The notes under the pieces: generated by a model
Databases searched by the model: none
Told to the model about the DNA's origin: nothing
What the model saw: the letters and a program-made list of their open reading frames with translations, nothing else
Made by a program: the position numbers and the translations under genes
Assembly (NCBI GenBank): GCA_002256385.1
Contig: NKJD01000032.1
Span: 1 to 38,686 of the forward strand
Length of the DNA: 38,686 nt
DNA from: Flavobacterium sp. BFFFF2
Lineage (GTDB): Bacteria; Bacteroidota; Bacteroidia; Flavobacteriales; Flavobacteriaceae
Direction: 5' to 3'
Shown here: positions 17,204-25,980 of the stretch, one piece after another
How positions within the stretch are numbered: position 1 is the stretch's first letter
Layout of the letters: the number at the start of each line of letters is the position of its first letter

Positions 17204-18445
17204 TTAACGTTTATTTTTTTCCCACTTGTCAACTGCTACGGTGGCTAATGCGTTGCCCATTACATTTGTGGCGCTTCGAAACATGTCACAAAAATGATCA
17301 ATTGGCAATATTAAAGCAATGCCCTCAATTGGAATTTTAAACATGCCACAAGTAGCTGCAACTACAACTAAGCTCGCTCTTGGCACGCCTGCAATTCCTT
17401 TACTAGTAAGTAATAGAACCAACAACATAGTTAATTGAGTGCCAAAATCTAAAGGGATGTGATACACTTGGGCTATAAACAGACTAGCAAATGTCATATA
17501 CATCATGCTGCCGTCCAAGTTAAATGAATAGCCTAAAGGCAACATAAATGACACCACTTTGTTTGGGATGCCAAAGCCTTCTAGTTCTTCGGTTAGTTTT
17601 GGAAATACCGCTTCACTGCTTGTTGTGCCAAATGCAATCATTAATGGGCCAACTAATTTCTTCAAAAGTATTTTTAATTGTTTACCTAATAAAACGTAGC
17701 CTACAAGCAGAAATAAAACCCATAGGGATCCAATGCCAATTAAAAAGGACCCAAAATAATTGGCATAAGTCCATAAAAGTTCGCCCATTTCACGAACTGC
17801 AAAAACAGCCGAAATGGCGCCAAAAACGCCAAATGGTGCCACTTGCATTACGTAGCCAACCATTTTCAAAATGATATGTGATACTTTTTCTAATGCTTTT
17901 ACCACTTGTTGCGCAGATTCACCTTGAGAAGCTGCCGCTAATCCAAAGAATATAGAAAATACAACAATTTGTAAAATTTCATTGGTTGCTAATGCTTCAA
18001 AAACGCTTTTAGGAATAATGTGTTCAACGAAATGTTGCACAGAAAATGAAGTGGTGGTTTCGGCAATGCTTCCGAGTGATTCTGTTTCAGCGGAAGTTAA
18101 CACCAAACCAGTTCCTGGTTGTAAAAAATTAACCCAAAACATCCCTATTAATAATGAAATTAATGAAGCGGTGAAAAACCATAACATCGCTTTTCCGCCA
18201 ATTCTACCTACCGCCTTGACGTCGCCCAATTTGGCAATGCCGACAACCAATGTGCTAAAAACCAAGGGCGCGATGATCATTTGTACCAATCTGATAAAAA
18301 TAGTTGCTAGAACTTTTAAGTATTCGCTCCAAGATTTAGCCGTTTCTGGTGTTTGTGTGTGGTGGATTAATACGCCAACACCCATACCCAATACCATGGC
18401 AATTAATATATTTCGGGTGATTTTATTCGGCTTTGTCGTTTGCAT
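17204..18445 (-). CDS. Dicarboxylate/amino acid:cation symporter (DAACS, GltT type)
   Basis: Inner-membrane transporter importing glutamate, aspartate or C4-dicarboxylates with Na+ or H+. The 413 residues carry the family's eight transmembrane segments and two re-entrant loops. The serine-rich hairpin AFGTTSSEAVFPKL and the Na+/substrate region YSFNLDGSMMYMTFASLF are clear, as is the final SKGIAGVPRASLVVVAATCG segment. The start at 18445 (MQTTKPNKITRN) was chosen over an extension to 18496 that would overlap aroC and lacks family similarity. It lies ten bases after aroC on the same strand, so co-transcription is likely. The substrate cannot be fixed from sequence. Confidence 0.93.
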   Translation of the reverse strand: MQTTKPNKITRNILIAMVLGMGVGVLIHHTQTPETAKSWSEYLKVLATIFIRLVQMIIAPLVFSTLVVGIAKLGDVKAVGRIGGKAMLWFFTASLISLLIGMFWVNFLQPGTGLVLTSAETESLGSIAETTTSFSVQHFVEHIIPKSVFEALATNEILQIVVFSIFFGLAAASQGESAQQVVKALEKVSHIILKMVGYVMQVAPFGVFGAISAVFAVREMGELLWTYANYFGSFLIGIGSLWVLFLLVGYVLLGKQLKILLKKLVGPLMIAFGTTSSEAVFPKLTEELEGFGIPNKVVSFMLPLGYSFNLDGSMMYMTFASLFIAQVYHIPLDFGTQLTMLLVLLLTSKGIAGVPRASLVVVAATCGMFKIPIEGIALILPIDHFCDMFRSATNVMGNALATVAVDKWEKNKR

Positions 18446-18455
18446 AAAATGGGTG

Positions 18456-19520
18456 TTATAAAGTTTGTGCTTTGTTTTGTAAATATAAATCGGCAAGTAC
18501 TAATGCTGTCATCGCTTCTACTATTGGGACTGCTCGAGGGACCACACAGCTATCGTGTCGCCCACGGCCTTGAATCAGTTCAATTTTGTTGTCTTTTGTT
18601 AAATGTTCTTGGGCTTGCAGCAAGGTTGCGATGGGTTTAAATGCAACGCGAAAAGTAAGCGGCATCCCATTTGATATCCCCCCAAGACACCCCCCAGCAT
18701 GATTGGTTTGTGTGGTTCCGTCAGCCAGAAACAGATCGTTATGTTCGCTGCCCGTAAGGTGGCTGCCTTCAAACCCGCTGCCTATTTCAAATCCTTTAAC
18801 GGCATTGATTGACATCATGGCTTTGGCCATTTGTGCAGGAAGTTTATCGAATACAGGTTCGCCCAATCCAATAGGTACACCGTGTGCAATTACAGTAATT
18901 ATACCTCCAGTTGTATCGCCTGCTGCTTGTAATGATCGAATGTATTCTTCCATTAAGCCGCTCATTTTTTTATTAGGACAACGCAATGGAGAGGCTTCAA
19001 TTTCCTTTTCACTATAAAGTTCATATTTTTCAGTAAGTTGAAAAGGCCCAATGCCACTCACGTAAGCTTGAATAGAAACAAAATGGATCAGTTGGCGGGC
19101 AATGGCTCCCCCAACAACACGCGCAATGGTTTCACGCGCAGAACTTCTTCCTCCTCCCAAATGATCTCTATTGCCATACTTTTTATGGTATGTAAAGTCA
19201 GCATGACTTGGCCTGAATGCGTCTTCAAGGTGATTGTAATCTTGGGAACGACTATTTTCATTTACTACAAAAAATGCAATGGGTGCCCCAGTCGTTTTTC
19301 CATTAAAAATGCCGGAAACAAATTGAACAAGGTCTTTTTCTTTTCGCGGCGAAACCAAGTCAGACTGACCAGGTCTCCTGCGGTTGAGTTCCAGTTGGAT
19401 GGCTTCCAAATCTAGTGCTAAACCGGACGGACAGCCATCGACAATTCCGCCAATATGTGAACCATGAGATTCTCCAAATGTGGTTAGTTTAAAAATGGTT
19501 CCAAAAGTGTTACCTGCCAT
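18456..19520 (-). CDS. aroC: Chorismate synthase
   Basis: Cytosolic FMN-dependent enzyme converting EPSP to chorismate, the last shared step to aromatic amino acids and other aromatics. The 354 residues match the family. TTFGESHG lies near residues 10-17, [15 protein letters not shown] near 46-60, and [10 protein letters not shown] near 127-136. The start at 19520 gives the canonical [16 protein letters not shown]. The frame extending to 19616 adds residues absent from the family and crosses the promoter. The downstream symporter follows after ten bases. Confidence 0.97.
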   Translation of the reverse strand: MAGNTFGTIFKLTTFGESHGSHIGGIVDGCPSGLALDLEAIQLELNRRRPGQSDLVSPRKEKDLVQFVSGIFNGKTTGAPIAFFVVNENSRSQDYNHLEDAFRPSHADFTYHKKYGNRDHLGGGRSSARETIARVVGGAIARQLIHFVSIQAYVSGIGPFQLTEKYELYSEKEIEASPLRCPNKKMSGLMEEYIRSLQAAGDTTGGIITVIAHGVPIGLGEPVFDKLPAQMAKAMMSINAVKGFEIGSGFEGSHLTGSEHNDLFLADGTTQTNHAGGCLGGISNGMPLTFRVAFKPIATLLQAQEHLTKDNKIELIQGRGRHDSCVVPRAVPIVEAMTALVLADLYLQNKAQTL

Positions 19521-19556
19521 TTGTTTGTAGCACAACATGAAAGTTGATGTGCGAAA

Positions 19557-19564
19557 CAAAGGTA
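19557..19564 (-). promoter_or_regulatory. -7 promoter element of aroC
   Basis: TACCTTTG on the minus strand, 36 bases before the aroC start. No matching -33 TTTG was seen. Confidence 0.6.
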
Positions 19565-19697
19565 AATGTTTTTTTTGGCATTCCCTTTTCAGGTATTGTT
19601 TTGATTGTGCCGTCACATTTCAACCTATTGTATGAGACTATTTTTAAAGGTCAATTTCAATAAAAATAAGTAGTAAGAATCTGGCATAAGAATTGCT

Positions 19698-19705
19698 TAC
19701 ATTTG
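19698..19705 (+). promoter_or_regulatory. -7 promoter element of the LETM1-related gene
   Basis: TACATTTG ends five bases before the ATG at 19711, implying a leaderless or nearly leaderless mRNA. An alternative start at 19693 would lie upstream of the box and is rejected. Confidence 0.55.
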
Positions 19706-19710
19706 TTTAC

Positions 19711-20898
19711 ATGGCAATATTAAATCCTTCACAACCTGGTTGGGTTGAAAAATATACCCAATTGCTTCGGAATCAAATTTTGCTTCCCGAATCGAGAGAA
19801 GCATTGTATGCAAATTGGAAAGAATCAGGGTTGCTTCTGGGTCATTGGGAAATATCTGAAATACAAGGAATTACCGATTTGTCGCATTGGAATCATAAAG
19901 AGAAAGTAAAGGCCAATTTTATGTATGCCGCAGCCCAAGTTTATTTGCTGCATCACAATCAAATAGATAAGCAGTTTTTGTCTGTTTGGCTTCAATTTTA
20001 TGAATCGCTTGAAACAAACGGCAACGAAAAATCAATAAATGACACATCAGATCAAGCAGCTAAATTAGAATCTATTTTAGAGAGTAGGCTTACTTTTCGG
20101 AAAGGTCGTTCCATGTCTCATTGGATTCAAGATGAAATAAATTTGCTTTTGCCAATTGATTTATGGGCTTTTGACCGTTGGCTCATGCCATGGTATGGCA
20201 TACAAAAATTCTATGTTGAGTATGAAAAATTGGTTTTTCAGCATTTATCATATGCTTTTCAGCTCAAAGGAACATTAAGCGTGCAAGATCATTTGCTCAT
20301 GGAACAATTGAATGCATCTAGTCGATCGGGTTTTAGTATCACTGCACCCGACAGACATTGGGATGAGATGGGTTGGCATTGGGTTGAATTTCCATTTGAA
20401 CGTTGGTACCTGTTAGACACTGCACTAATGGTGGTTTCTACAGATTTTAACATAAGCAAAGAGGAGCGATATTATTTAGAAACATTGGCTGTTCATTTGC
20501 AAATTGATTCAAATATGATTGATGCTGGTTTGACCGATTTAGAAGCCTTTTTGACTAAAAATGAAGAAGCGATTCATTTTTTGAATGAGGAAGGTTGGTT
20601 TAAATCGGTGTATTCAAATTCGTCTAGTATCGTCGTTTCGTTGTTGAAGCGCAATAAAAAAAGATTATTGCTGGAGCTCAATGAAAGTAAAGAACTGGTT
20701 TTTTTATTAGGTCAATCAACGCAAAGAGATTTGAATCTGGAAGAAAAAAAGAAAGTGAAAGAGCAACTGTTGGATTTGTGTAAGGCCGTTCCGTCCTTAG
20801 CCATTTTTTTATTGCCTGGTGGTTCTCTATTGCTCCCTTTGCTGATGCGGTATTTGCCTTCACTTTTTCCATCAGCATTTCAAGACAACAAATTGTAA
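19711..20898 (+). CDS. LETM1-related protein with TerB-like segment
   Basis: The 395 residues contain no signal peptide. A tryptophan-rich N-terminal helical region (1-230) leads to a short TerB-like helical segment (about 231-266; LLDTALMVVSTDFNISKEERYYLETLAVHLQ). The C-terminal LETM1-like module (about 328-390) includes FLLPGGSLLLPLLMRYLP and PSLFPSAF, the hallmark 'PGG...LP...LFPS-F' pattern. LETM1 domains in mitochondria take part in K+/Ca2+-proton exchange. In flavobacteria a family of this design is named LETM1-related biofilm-associated protein. The mechanism is unknown. It has its own promoter. Confidence 0.75.
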   Translation: MAILNPSQPGWVEKYTQLLRNQILLPESREALYANWKESGLLLGHWEISEIQGITDLSHWNHKEKVKANFMYAAAQVYLLHHNQIDKQFLSVWLQFYESLETNGNEKSINDTSDQAAKLESILESRLTFRKGRSMSHWIQDEINLLLPIDLWAFDRWLMPWYGIQKFYVEYEKLVFQHLSYAFQLKGTLSVQDHLLMEQLNASSRSGFSITAPDRHWDEMGWHWVEFPFERWYLLDTALMVVSTDFNISKEERYYLETLAVHLQIDSNMIDAGLTDLEAFLTKNEEAIHFLNEEGWFKSVYSNSSSIVVSLLKRNKKRLLLELNESKELVFLLGQSTQRDLNLEEKKKVKEQLLDLCKAVPSLAIFLLPGGSLLLPLLMRYLPSLFPSAFQDNKL

Positions 20899-20951
20899 AG
20901 TGATTTTGACATCAAAATATCATATTTATTGGCCTAATAGTCTTTCCTACT

Positions 20952-20981
20952 TTTGTCGTTTTTGATTCTCGCTTATCTTTG
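20952..20981 (+). promoter_or_regulatory. Promoter of the small-membrane-protein/SSS symporter operon
   Basis: TTTG (20952-20955), an 18-base spacer, then TATCTTTG (20974-20981). It ends 13 bases before the ATG of the small ORF, so transcription would include that ORF ahead of the symporter. Confidence 0.8.
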
Positions 20982-20994
20982 AAGCAAATAAAAT

Positions 20995-21111
20995 ATGATG
21001 AAGCCCTATAAACAAGATCATTCCTCCTGGTCAAGCCGCTATACTTGGTTGTTGTTAGCCAATGTATTTTACATTCTTTTCTTTTTTATTCTGATGCAAT
21101 TATTCTCTTAA
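20995..21111 (+). CDS. 38-residue single-pass membrane protein upstream of SSS symporter
   Basis: ATG at 20995 (a second ATG follows at once) opens a 38-residue frame. A polar, basic N-terminus (MMKPYKQDHSSWSSRYTW) is followed by one hydrophobic helix of about 20 residues and a C-terminus ending QLFS. It ends three bases before the symporter start and sits directly behind a strong promoter. These facts support real, coupled translation. Small membrane proteins precede SSS-family transporters in other bacteria (DUF485 before actP, DUF997 before panF), but I see no clear sequence match to those. A role in symporter assembly or regulation is inference. Confidence 0.75.
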   Translation: MMKPYKQDHSSWSSRYTWLLLANVFYILFFFILMQLFS

Positions 21112-21114
21112 GTT

Positions 21115-22848
21115 ATGCAGCAAGTAGACTGGGTTGTATTGATTTTAACTTTACTATTTATTGTTTTTTATGGGGTCTATAAAACCAAAGGAAGCAAAAA
21201 TGTTCAGGAATATATTTTAGGAAACAAGGAAACCCCTTGGTGGACAGTCGGTTTATCAGTTATGGCTACTCAAGCGAGCGCCATTACTTTTTTGTCAACA
21301 CCAGGTCAGGCGTACCACGATGGGATGGGTTTTGTTCAGTTTTATTTTGGACTTCCTTTAGCCATGGTAGTGATTTCTATGACTTTTATCCCGATCTATC
21401 ACCGGCTAAAAGTTTTTACTGCTTACGAGTTTTTGGAACAACGGTTTGACTTAAAAACCAGAACATTTACGGCCATCCTGTTTTTGATCCAACGGGGGCT
21501 TGGAACAGGTATTACCATTTACGCACCAGCCATCATTTTATCCTCCATTTTAGGGTGGAACCTAACAGGACTTACTGTTGTTATTGGTGTATTGGTGATG
21601 ATTTATACTTACAGCGGCGGCACCAAAGCCGTTAATATGACTCAAAAACAACAAATGTTTATTATTTTATTGGGTTTGGTCCTTACTTTTTATTTGATTC
21701 TGCATTATTTACCAAATGAAATGACATTCAGTAATGCAATGCACATAGCTGGTGCCAATGACAAAATGAACATACTAGATTTTTCATTCGATCCAGAAAA
21801 TCGCTATACTTTTTGGAGTGGCATCACTGGAGGCTTCTTTTTGATGCTGTCTTATTTTGGCACCGATCAATCGCAGGTAGGACGTTATTTGTCGGGGAAA
21901 AACGACAAGGAAAGTCAGATGGGATTAATTATGAACGGTTTTTTAAAAGTGCCCATGCAATTTTTCATCTTATTAATCGGGGTCATGGTTTTTGTTTTTT
22001 TTCAATTTAATCCAACGCCTTTACATTTTAATCCAGTAAATAAAGACGCCATTCAGCATTCTGTTTATGCCGAAAAGTACACCAGTTTAGAACGCCAATT
22101 AGTTGTCTTAAATGAAGAAAAAAAGGAATTCAATTTATTATACATTGACCATTTAAATCAAAATTATGACAACCCATTACTGCGAAGAAAGTTAAAAGCA
22201 TTGTCTGAAAAAGAAAAGGACATCCGAGAACAAGCCAAAGTGATAGTCACCAAAGTAGATGCAAAGGCCGAAACCAATGATAAAGATTATGTATTTATTT
22301 ATTTCATTTTGCATTATCTGCCTAAAGGACTGATTGGTTTGTTATTGGCGGTAATTTTGTCAGCGGCTATGTCCTCGTCAGCTTCTGGCTTAACTGCGTT
22401 AGCTTCAACAACGGCCATTGACTTATATAAACGCAATGTGAAGTCTGAAAAATCGGAGAAACATTACGTGATGGCAACCCGCTACTTTACCTTGCTTTGG
22501 GGAGGAATTGCCATATTTTTTGCTTGCTTAGGTTCGTTATTTGAAAACCTGATTCAGTTGGTAAATATAGTTGGCTCTATCTTTTATGGGACGGTGTTGG
22601 GAGTGTTCTTAGTTGGTTTTTACCTGCATTATGTCAGAGCAAACGCTATCTTTTGGAGTGCAGTGATCAGTCAATCAGCCATTTTTATTATCTATTATTT
22701 TGCCATTCATATTTATCCTAGTGGCGAGGAACGACTTAGCTATTTGTGGTTGAATTTTATAGGATCTATACTTACAGTGCTTTTAGCATTAACTTACCAA
22801 TGGTTTATCAACAGAAGGCCAAACACAGAAATTTCAACGGCAAAATAG
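21115..22848 (+). CDS. Sodium:solute symporter (SSS family)
   Basis: Inner-membrane Na+-coupled transporter, 577 residues with about 13 transmembrane segments. The TM1 unwound region (WTVGLSVMATQASAITFLSTPG, about 43-64) and the Na2-site helix (SAAMSSSASGLTALASTTAIDLYKR, about 416-440) are typical of SGLT/PutP-like proteins. A charged, Lys/Glu-rich, coiled-coil-like insert occupies about 298-392 between a transmembrane helix and the Na2-site helix. It is longer than the loop usual in PutP-type proteins. The substrate is not predictable; sugars, myo-inositol, sialic acid or amino acids are possible. It is translated three bases after the 38-residue membrane protein. Confidence 0.92.
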   Translation: MQQVDWVVLILTLLFIVFYGVYKTKGSKNVQEYILGNKETPWWTVGLSVMATQASAITFLSTPGQAYHDGMGFVQFYFGLPLAMVVISMTFIPIYHRLKVFTAYEFLEQRFDLKTRTFTAILFLIQRGLGTGITIYAPAIILSSILGWNLTGLTVVIGVLVMIYTYSGGTKAVNMTQKQQMFIILLGLVLTFYLILHYLPNEMTFSNAMHIAGANDKMNILDFSFDPENRYTFWSGITGGFFLMLSYFGTDQSQVGRYLSGKNDKESQMGLIMNGFLKVPMQFFILLIGVMVFVFFQFNPTPLHFNPVNKDAIQHSVYAEKYTSLERQLVVLNEEKKEFNLLYIDHLNQNYDNPLLRRKLKALSEKEKDIREQAKVIVTKVDAKAETNDKDYVFIYFILHYLPKGLIGLLLAVILSAAMSSSASGLTALASTTAIDLYKRNVKSEKSEKHYVMATRYFTLLWGGIAIFFACLGSLFENLIQLVNIVGSIFYGTVLGVFLVGFYLHYVRANAIFWSAVISQSAIFIIYYFAIHIYPSGEERLSYLWLNFIGSILTVLLALTYQWFINRRPNTEISTAK

Positions 22849-22958
22849 GTGTAATTTACAAAACTAAGCTTCTCGTTGGTCAATTCGAATGTGAATCGGG
22901 GGTAAAATGGCACTACCACAAAAAGCAATCAAGTGAATATAAAAAATGCGTCAAAAAA

Positions 22959-22989
22959 AAAGCTGCCCGAATTGGCAGCTTTACTTTTT
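22959..22989. terminator. Shared terminator between the SSS symporter and sucD
   Basis: A perfect nine-base stem, AAAGCTGCC/GGCAGCTTT, with loop CGAATT, preceded by a run of A and followed by a T-rich tract. It lies between convergent genes, 23 bases past the sucD stop, and can serve both strands. Confidence 0.85.
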
Positions 22990-23005
22990 TATCATTTGGG
23001 TTTAA

Positions 23006-23878
23006 TTAGCCCAAAACTTCTTTTACTTTTTTTCCTATCTCCGCAGGAGAGTCAACCACGTGAATGCCGTTTTCACGCATGATGCGCTTTTTGGCTTCAG
23101 CCGTATCGTCAGCTCCTCCTACAATGGCACCTGCATGGCCCATGGTTCGCCCTTTTGGCGCAGTTTCTCCAGCAATAAAACCAACAACTGGCTTGCGGTT
23201 TCCGTCAGCTTTTACCCAACGAGCGGCATCAGCTTCTAATTGGCCACCAATTTCACCAATCATAATGATGCATTCGGTTTCAGGGTCATTCATTAATAAT
23301 TCTACCGCTTCACGGGTCGTGGTTCCAATAATTGGATCTCCGCCAATACCAATGGCAGTAGTAATTCCTAAGCCTTGTTTTACCACCTGATCGGCCGCTT
23401 CATAGGTTAAGGTTCCAGATTTTGAGACAATTCCAATAGTACCTTTTTTGAAAACAAAACCTGGCATAATGCCTACTTTTGCTTCTCCCGGCGTAATTAC
23501 ACCAGGGCAGTTTGGACCAATTAATCGACAATCTTTGTCTTGAATAAAGTCATATGCCTTAATCATATCAGCAACAGGAATACCCTCTGTGATGGTAATA
23601 ATCACTTTGATTCCAGCATCTGCCGCTTCCATAATGGCATCAGCAGCAAACGCAGGTGGTACAAATATAATTGTGGTGTCAGCACCAGCTACATCAACCG
23701 CTTCTTTTACGGTGTTGAATACGGGTCTGTCTAAATGGGTAGTTCCCCCTTTGCCAGGAGTTACTCCGCCAACCACATTAGTTCCATATTCAATCATTTG
23801 TGAAGCATGGAAAGTTCCTTCGCTACCAGTGAAACCTTGGACAATTATTTTGGAATTTTTATTAACTAAAACACTCAT
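23006..23878 (-). CDS. sucD: Succinate--CoA ligase (ADP/GDP-forming) subunit alpha
   Basis: TCA-cycle enzyme subunit that binds CoA and carries the phosphohistidine; it pairs with SucC. The 290 residues match the family. The CoA-binding Rossmann start [15 protein letters not shown] lies at about 11-25. The [12 protein letters not shown] block, [10 protein letters not shown] and the active-site histidine in [11 protein letters not shown] (about residue 248) are all present. No sucC lies beside it, so the beta subunit must be encoded elsewhere, as I recall being usual in flavobacteria. It has its own promoter. Confidence 0.96.
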   Translation of the reverse strand: MSVLVNKNSKIIVQGFTGSEGTFHASQMIEYGTNVVGGVTPGKGGTTHLDRPVFNTVKEAVDVAGADTTIIFVPPAFAADAIMEAADAGIKVIITITEGIPVADMIKAYDFIQDKDCRLIGPNCPGVITPGEAKVGIMPGFVFKKGTIGIVSKSGTLTYEAADQVVKQGLGITTAIGIGGDPIIGTTTREAVELLMNDPETECIIMIGEIGGQLEADAARWVKADGNRKPVVGFIAGETAPKGRTMGHAGAIVGGADDTAEAKKRIMRENGIHVVDSPAEIGKKVKEVLG

Positions 23879-23906
23879 AACGGGCTTGTTTTTATAAAAT
23901 GTGATG

Positions 23907-23914
23907 CAAAAATA
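23907..23914 (-). promoter_or_regulatory. -7 promoter element of sucD
   Basis: TATTTTTG on the minus strand, followed by CATCA, 28 bases before the sucD start. No clear -33 element. Confidence 0.6.
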
Positions 23915-23968
23915 AGGAATTCTTTCGAGCGTAATTTTTTATTATTGATTGTTTTTGCAAAATTTTAA

Positions 23969-25882
23969 TCACTCCAAAAAATTCCATTCAATACCAAAGC
24001 GGATCATAAAGTCACGATAGGGGTAACCAGGAGCATTATAGTAGTTGTAACCTGAAAAATCGGCATTAAAATGTTCTGCTTTTATAAAAATACGAGCTTG
24101 TCTGATTCGCGCATTCACAAAAAAATCAAGTAGGGGGAAGCCGCCTATCTTTTGATTGTTTTGCACATAATAGTCACCTAACAGCTGATTATAGCCATTC
24201 ATATAATAGGAACTAAAATAATTGGCTGTAATACCCATTTGCGTATACAAGGCTTTTTTAAAATAGGCATGTGTAAAGCAAAGTGTTTGGCGAACTACCC
24301 AAGTTGGCACATTTAATATAGGGTCATTTTGGACGACTTTTTGAAATAAGATGGTTTGATCTAAACTCAATTGACGTAATAATCGGATTTCTTTTGAAGC
24401 TTGAATACTGGTGTAATTGATTGGTGAGGATGTATATTGTTTTGGGCTTAAAATAATTTGATTACTACCAATGGCTGCATCATTGCTAAAATAAATATAG
24501 TCGGTGATGGTCATGTTTTTGAATTGGATATTGGCCCATTTTGTCTGGGTAGCTGCATCAAGAATACTTATTTTTTCAGTTGACAATGACGTACTCCAAT
24601 TATATGCTAAAAAACTGCTCTGATTTAATTGCGCTTGCATATTTGGCAACCTTGTTATTCCTTGTGCATGCAATTGCAAGTTTTGGCCATTATTTAATTT
24701 GTAAATAAACCAACCTTCCAGTTGAGTCAATGCTTTATTAATCGACTGGGCGGCTTCTAGTCGTACATTCCAGCGAGGATAATCAATTTCATAATTAGCT
24801 AGGAGGCTGCTTATTTTGTCGTTAAGAGAGCTGGGAATGCGCTGGGTGCTTGTTTCTAGTACTTTAGAAAAATAGTAGTTGTAACTGTAGTGTTCTAAAT
24901 ACGCACTCAATTTGCCCCAACCCTTTTGGTTTAATTGTACACCCACCTTATTATACAGGCTGTTCATGTGCATCTGGTCATTGATGTTTGAGGTAACCAA
25001 TGACGTGCCAAAACGATACAAGTTGGTAGTTCCTACCGTTGAAGCGACGGTGGGTTGTAAATATTCATATCTTTTTGTTTCAAAACTTCCTTGATGGTGA
25101 AGTACTGTTTGAAAGGAACCTATATCAATAAATTTCAATGTGTGATCGACAAAGGCTCTTTTACCTTCAAATATTGATTTGGCATCTTTGAAATAGACCT
25201 CGAGCCTAGCTCGTTCTTCATAAATTTTTTCGCCGCTTTCAAAATTATCTGGTGTGGTAATGCCGCCATTTTCTCCATTTGCCACATCTTGTGATGTGAA
25301 ATGTGTTTTTAAATCATATTCGCCTTTTGGCGACACATAACTTAAGGCAAAACGTAAGTTGCCATTACTGACAATTTGATTGATAAACTTACCAATAGAA
25401 CGAAGTCCCTTGTAAGCCATCGTAATATTGAGTCTTTTGGATGTGTTAAAAGCAATCAAACCATCTAGGCTTTGCCCTTGTTCCATAACTGATTTATAAT
25501 ATAGGTCGGTGTATGGGGTAGGGGTCTTGTAATGTCTAATATCAGTAGCTTTTAAATAGGACCAATGCTTTGCACGGTATCCTGCTTCGGGTAATCTGCT
25601 GTAAGTAGTTTCAATTCCGCGTAAGTTGGTGTAAGATTGTCCTTCATTGGCAAATGGCAATAATCCAAAAACATCTTTTCTTAAGTAGTTATGGCGGTAT
25701 TCATCCAATAAAGTTAGTGAAGTATCAACAACAGTACTGTCTCGAAGAATTGAAAAACTTTTATACCATTCAATTTTAGCGTCGTCTGACAAAGCTTTTG
25801 TTTTTTCTTTTTTGTCCTGACTCCAACCACAGTACGGTAGCGCAATACAAAGTAAAAGGACAAACATTTTCATAGTAGGCAT
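23969..25882 (-). CDS. Putative porin of the Bacteroidota (outer-membrane beta barrel)
   Basis: The 637 residues include a signal peptide (ending near GWSQ), a polar linker, and a long beta-rich region with alternating aromatic residues. The C-terminus ends IRFGIEWNFLE. The early block around residues 60-85 (DEYRHNYLRKDVFGLLPFANEGQSYTNLRG) is the recognisable signature of the 'putative porin' family common in flavobacteria. The barrel prediction is inference from composition and family; the substrate is unknown. Met4 at 25873 is an equally good start. It is transcribed from its own strong promoter between the protease terminator and this gene. Confidence 0.8.
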   Translation of the reverse strand: MPTMKMFVLLLCIALPYCGWSQDKKEKTKALSDDAKIEWYKSFSILRDSTVVDTSLTLLDEYRHNYLRKDVFGLLPFANEGQSYTNLRGIETTYSRLPEAGYRAKHWSYLKATDIRHYKTPTPYTDLYYKSVMEQGQSLDGLIAFNTSKRLNITMAYKGLRSIGKFINQIVSNGNLRFALSYVSPKGEYDLKTHFTSQDVANGENGGITTPDNFESGEKIYEERARLEVYFKDAKSIFEGKRAFVDHTLKFIDIGSFQTVLHHQGSFETKRYEYLQPTVASTVGTTNLYRFGTSLVTSNINDQMHMNSLYNKVGVQLNQKGWGKLSAYLEHYSYNYYFSKVLETSTQRIPSSLNDKISSLLANYEIDYPRWNVRLEAAQSINKALTQLEGWFIYKLNNGQNLQLHAQGITRLPNMQAQLNQSSFLAYNWSTSLSTEKISILDAATQTKWANIQFKNMTITDYIYFSNDAAIGSNQIILSPKQYTSSPINYTSIQASKEIRLLRQLSLDQTILFQKVVQNDPILNVPTWVVRQTLCFTHAYFKKALYTQMGITANYFSSYYMNGYNQLLGDYYVQNNQKIGGFPLLDFFVNARIRQARIFIKAEHFNADFSGYNYYNAPGYPYRDFMIRFGIEWNFLE

Positions 25883-25898
25883 GTGCAGTTTATTGCGC

Positions 25899-25929
25899 CA
25901 AAAGTACGGATATGTGTGGCACCAACAAA
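25899..25929 (-). promoter_or_regulatory. Promoter of the putative porin gene
   Basis: On the minus strand, TTTG (25926-25929), a 19-base spacer, then TACTTTTG (25899-25906). The -33 box lies within the T run of the upstream gene's terminator, so the two signals overlap. Confidence 0.8.
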
Positions 25930-25962
25930 AAAAAAGACCTTTGCTGTGAACAAAGGTCTTTT
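25927..25962 (-). terminator. Terminator after the S8 protease gene
   Basis: A perfect twelve-base stem, AAAAGACCTTTG/CAAAGGTCTTTT, loop CTGTGAA, followed on the minus strand by nine T. It lies about 20 bases past the protease stop. Confidence 0.9.
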
Positions 25963-25980
25963 GAATATTTAAAATATAAA

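Noticed and set aside
17982..18461. 159-residue plus-strand ORF
   Set aside because: Antisense to the symporter gene with no promoter or domain; long antisense frames are common over hydrophobic coding regions.
19521..19616. N-terminal extension of chorismate synthase
   Set aside because: It adds 32 residues not typical of AroC and contains the promoter box at 19557-19564.
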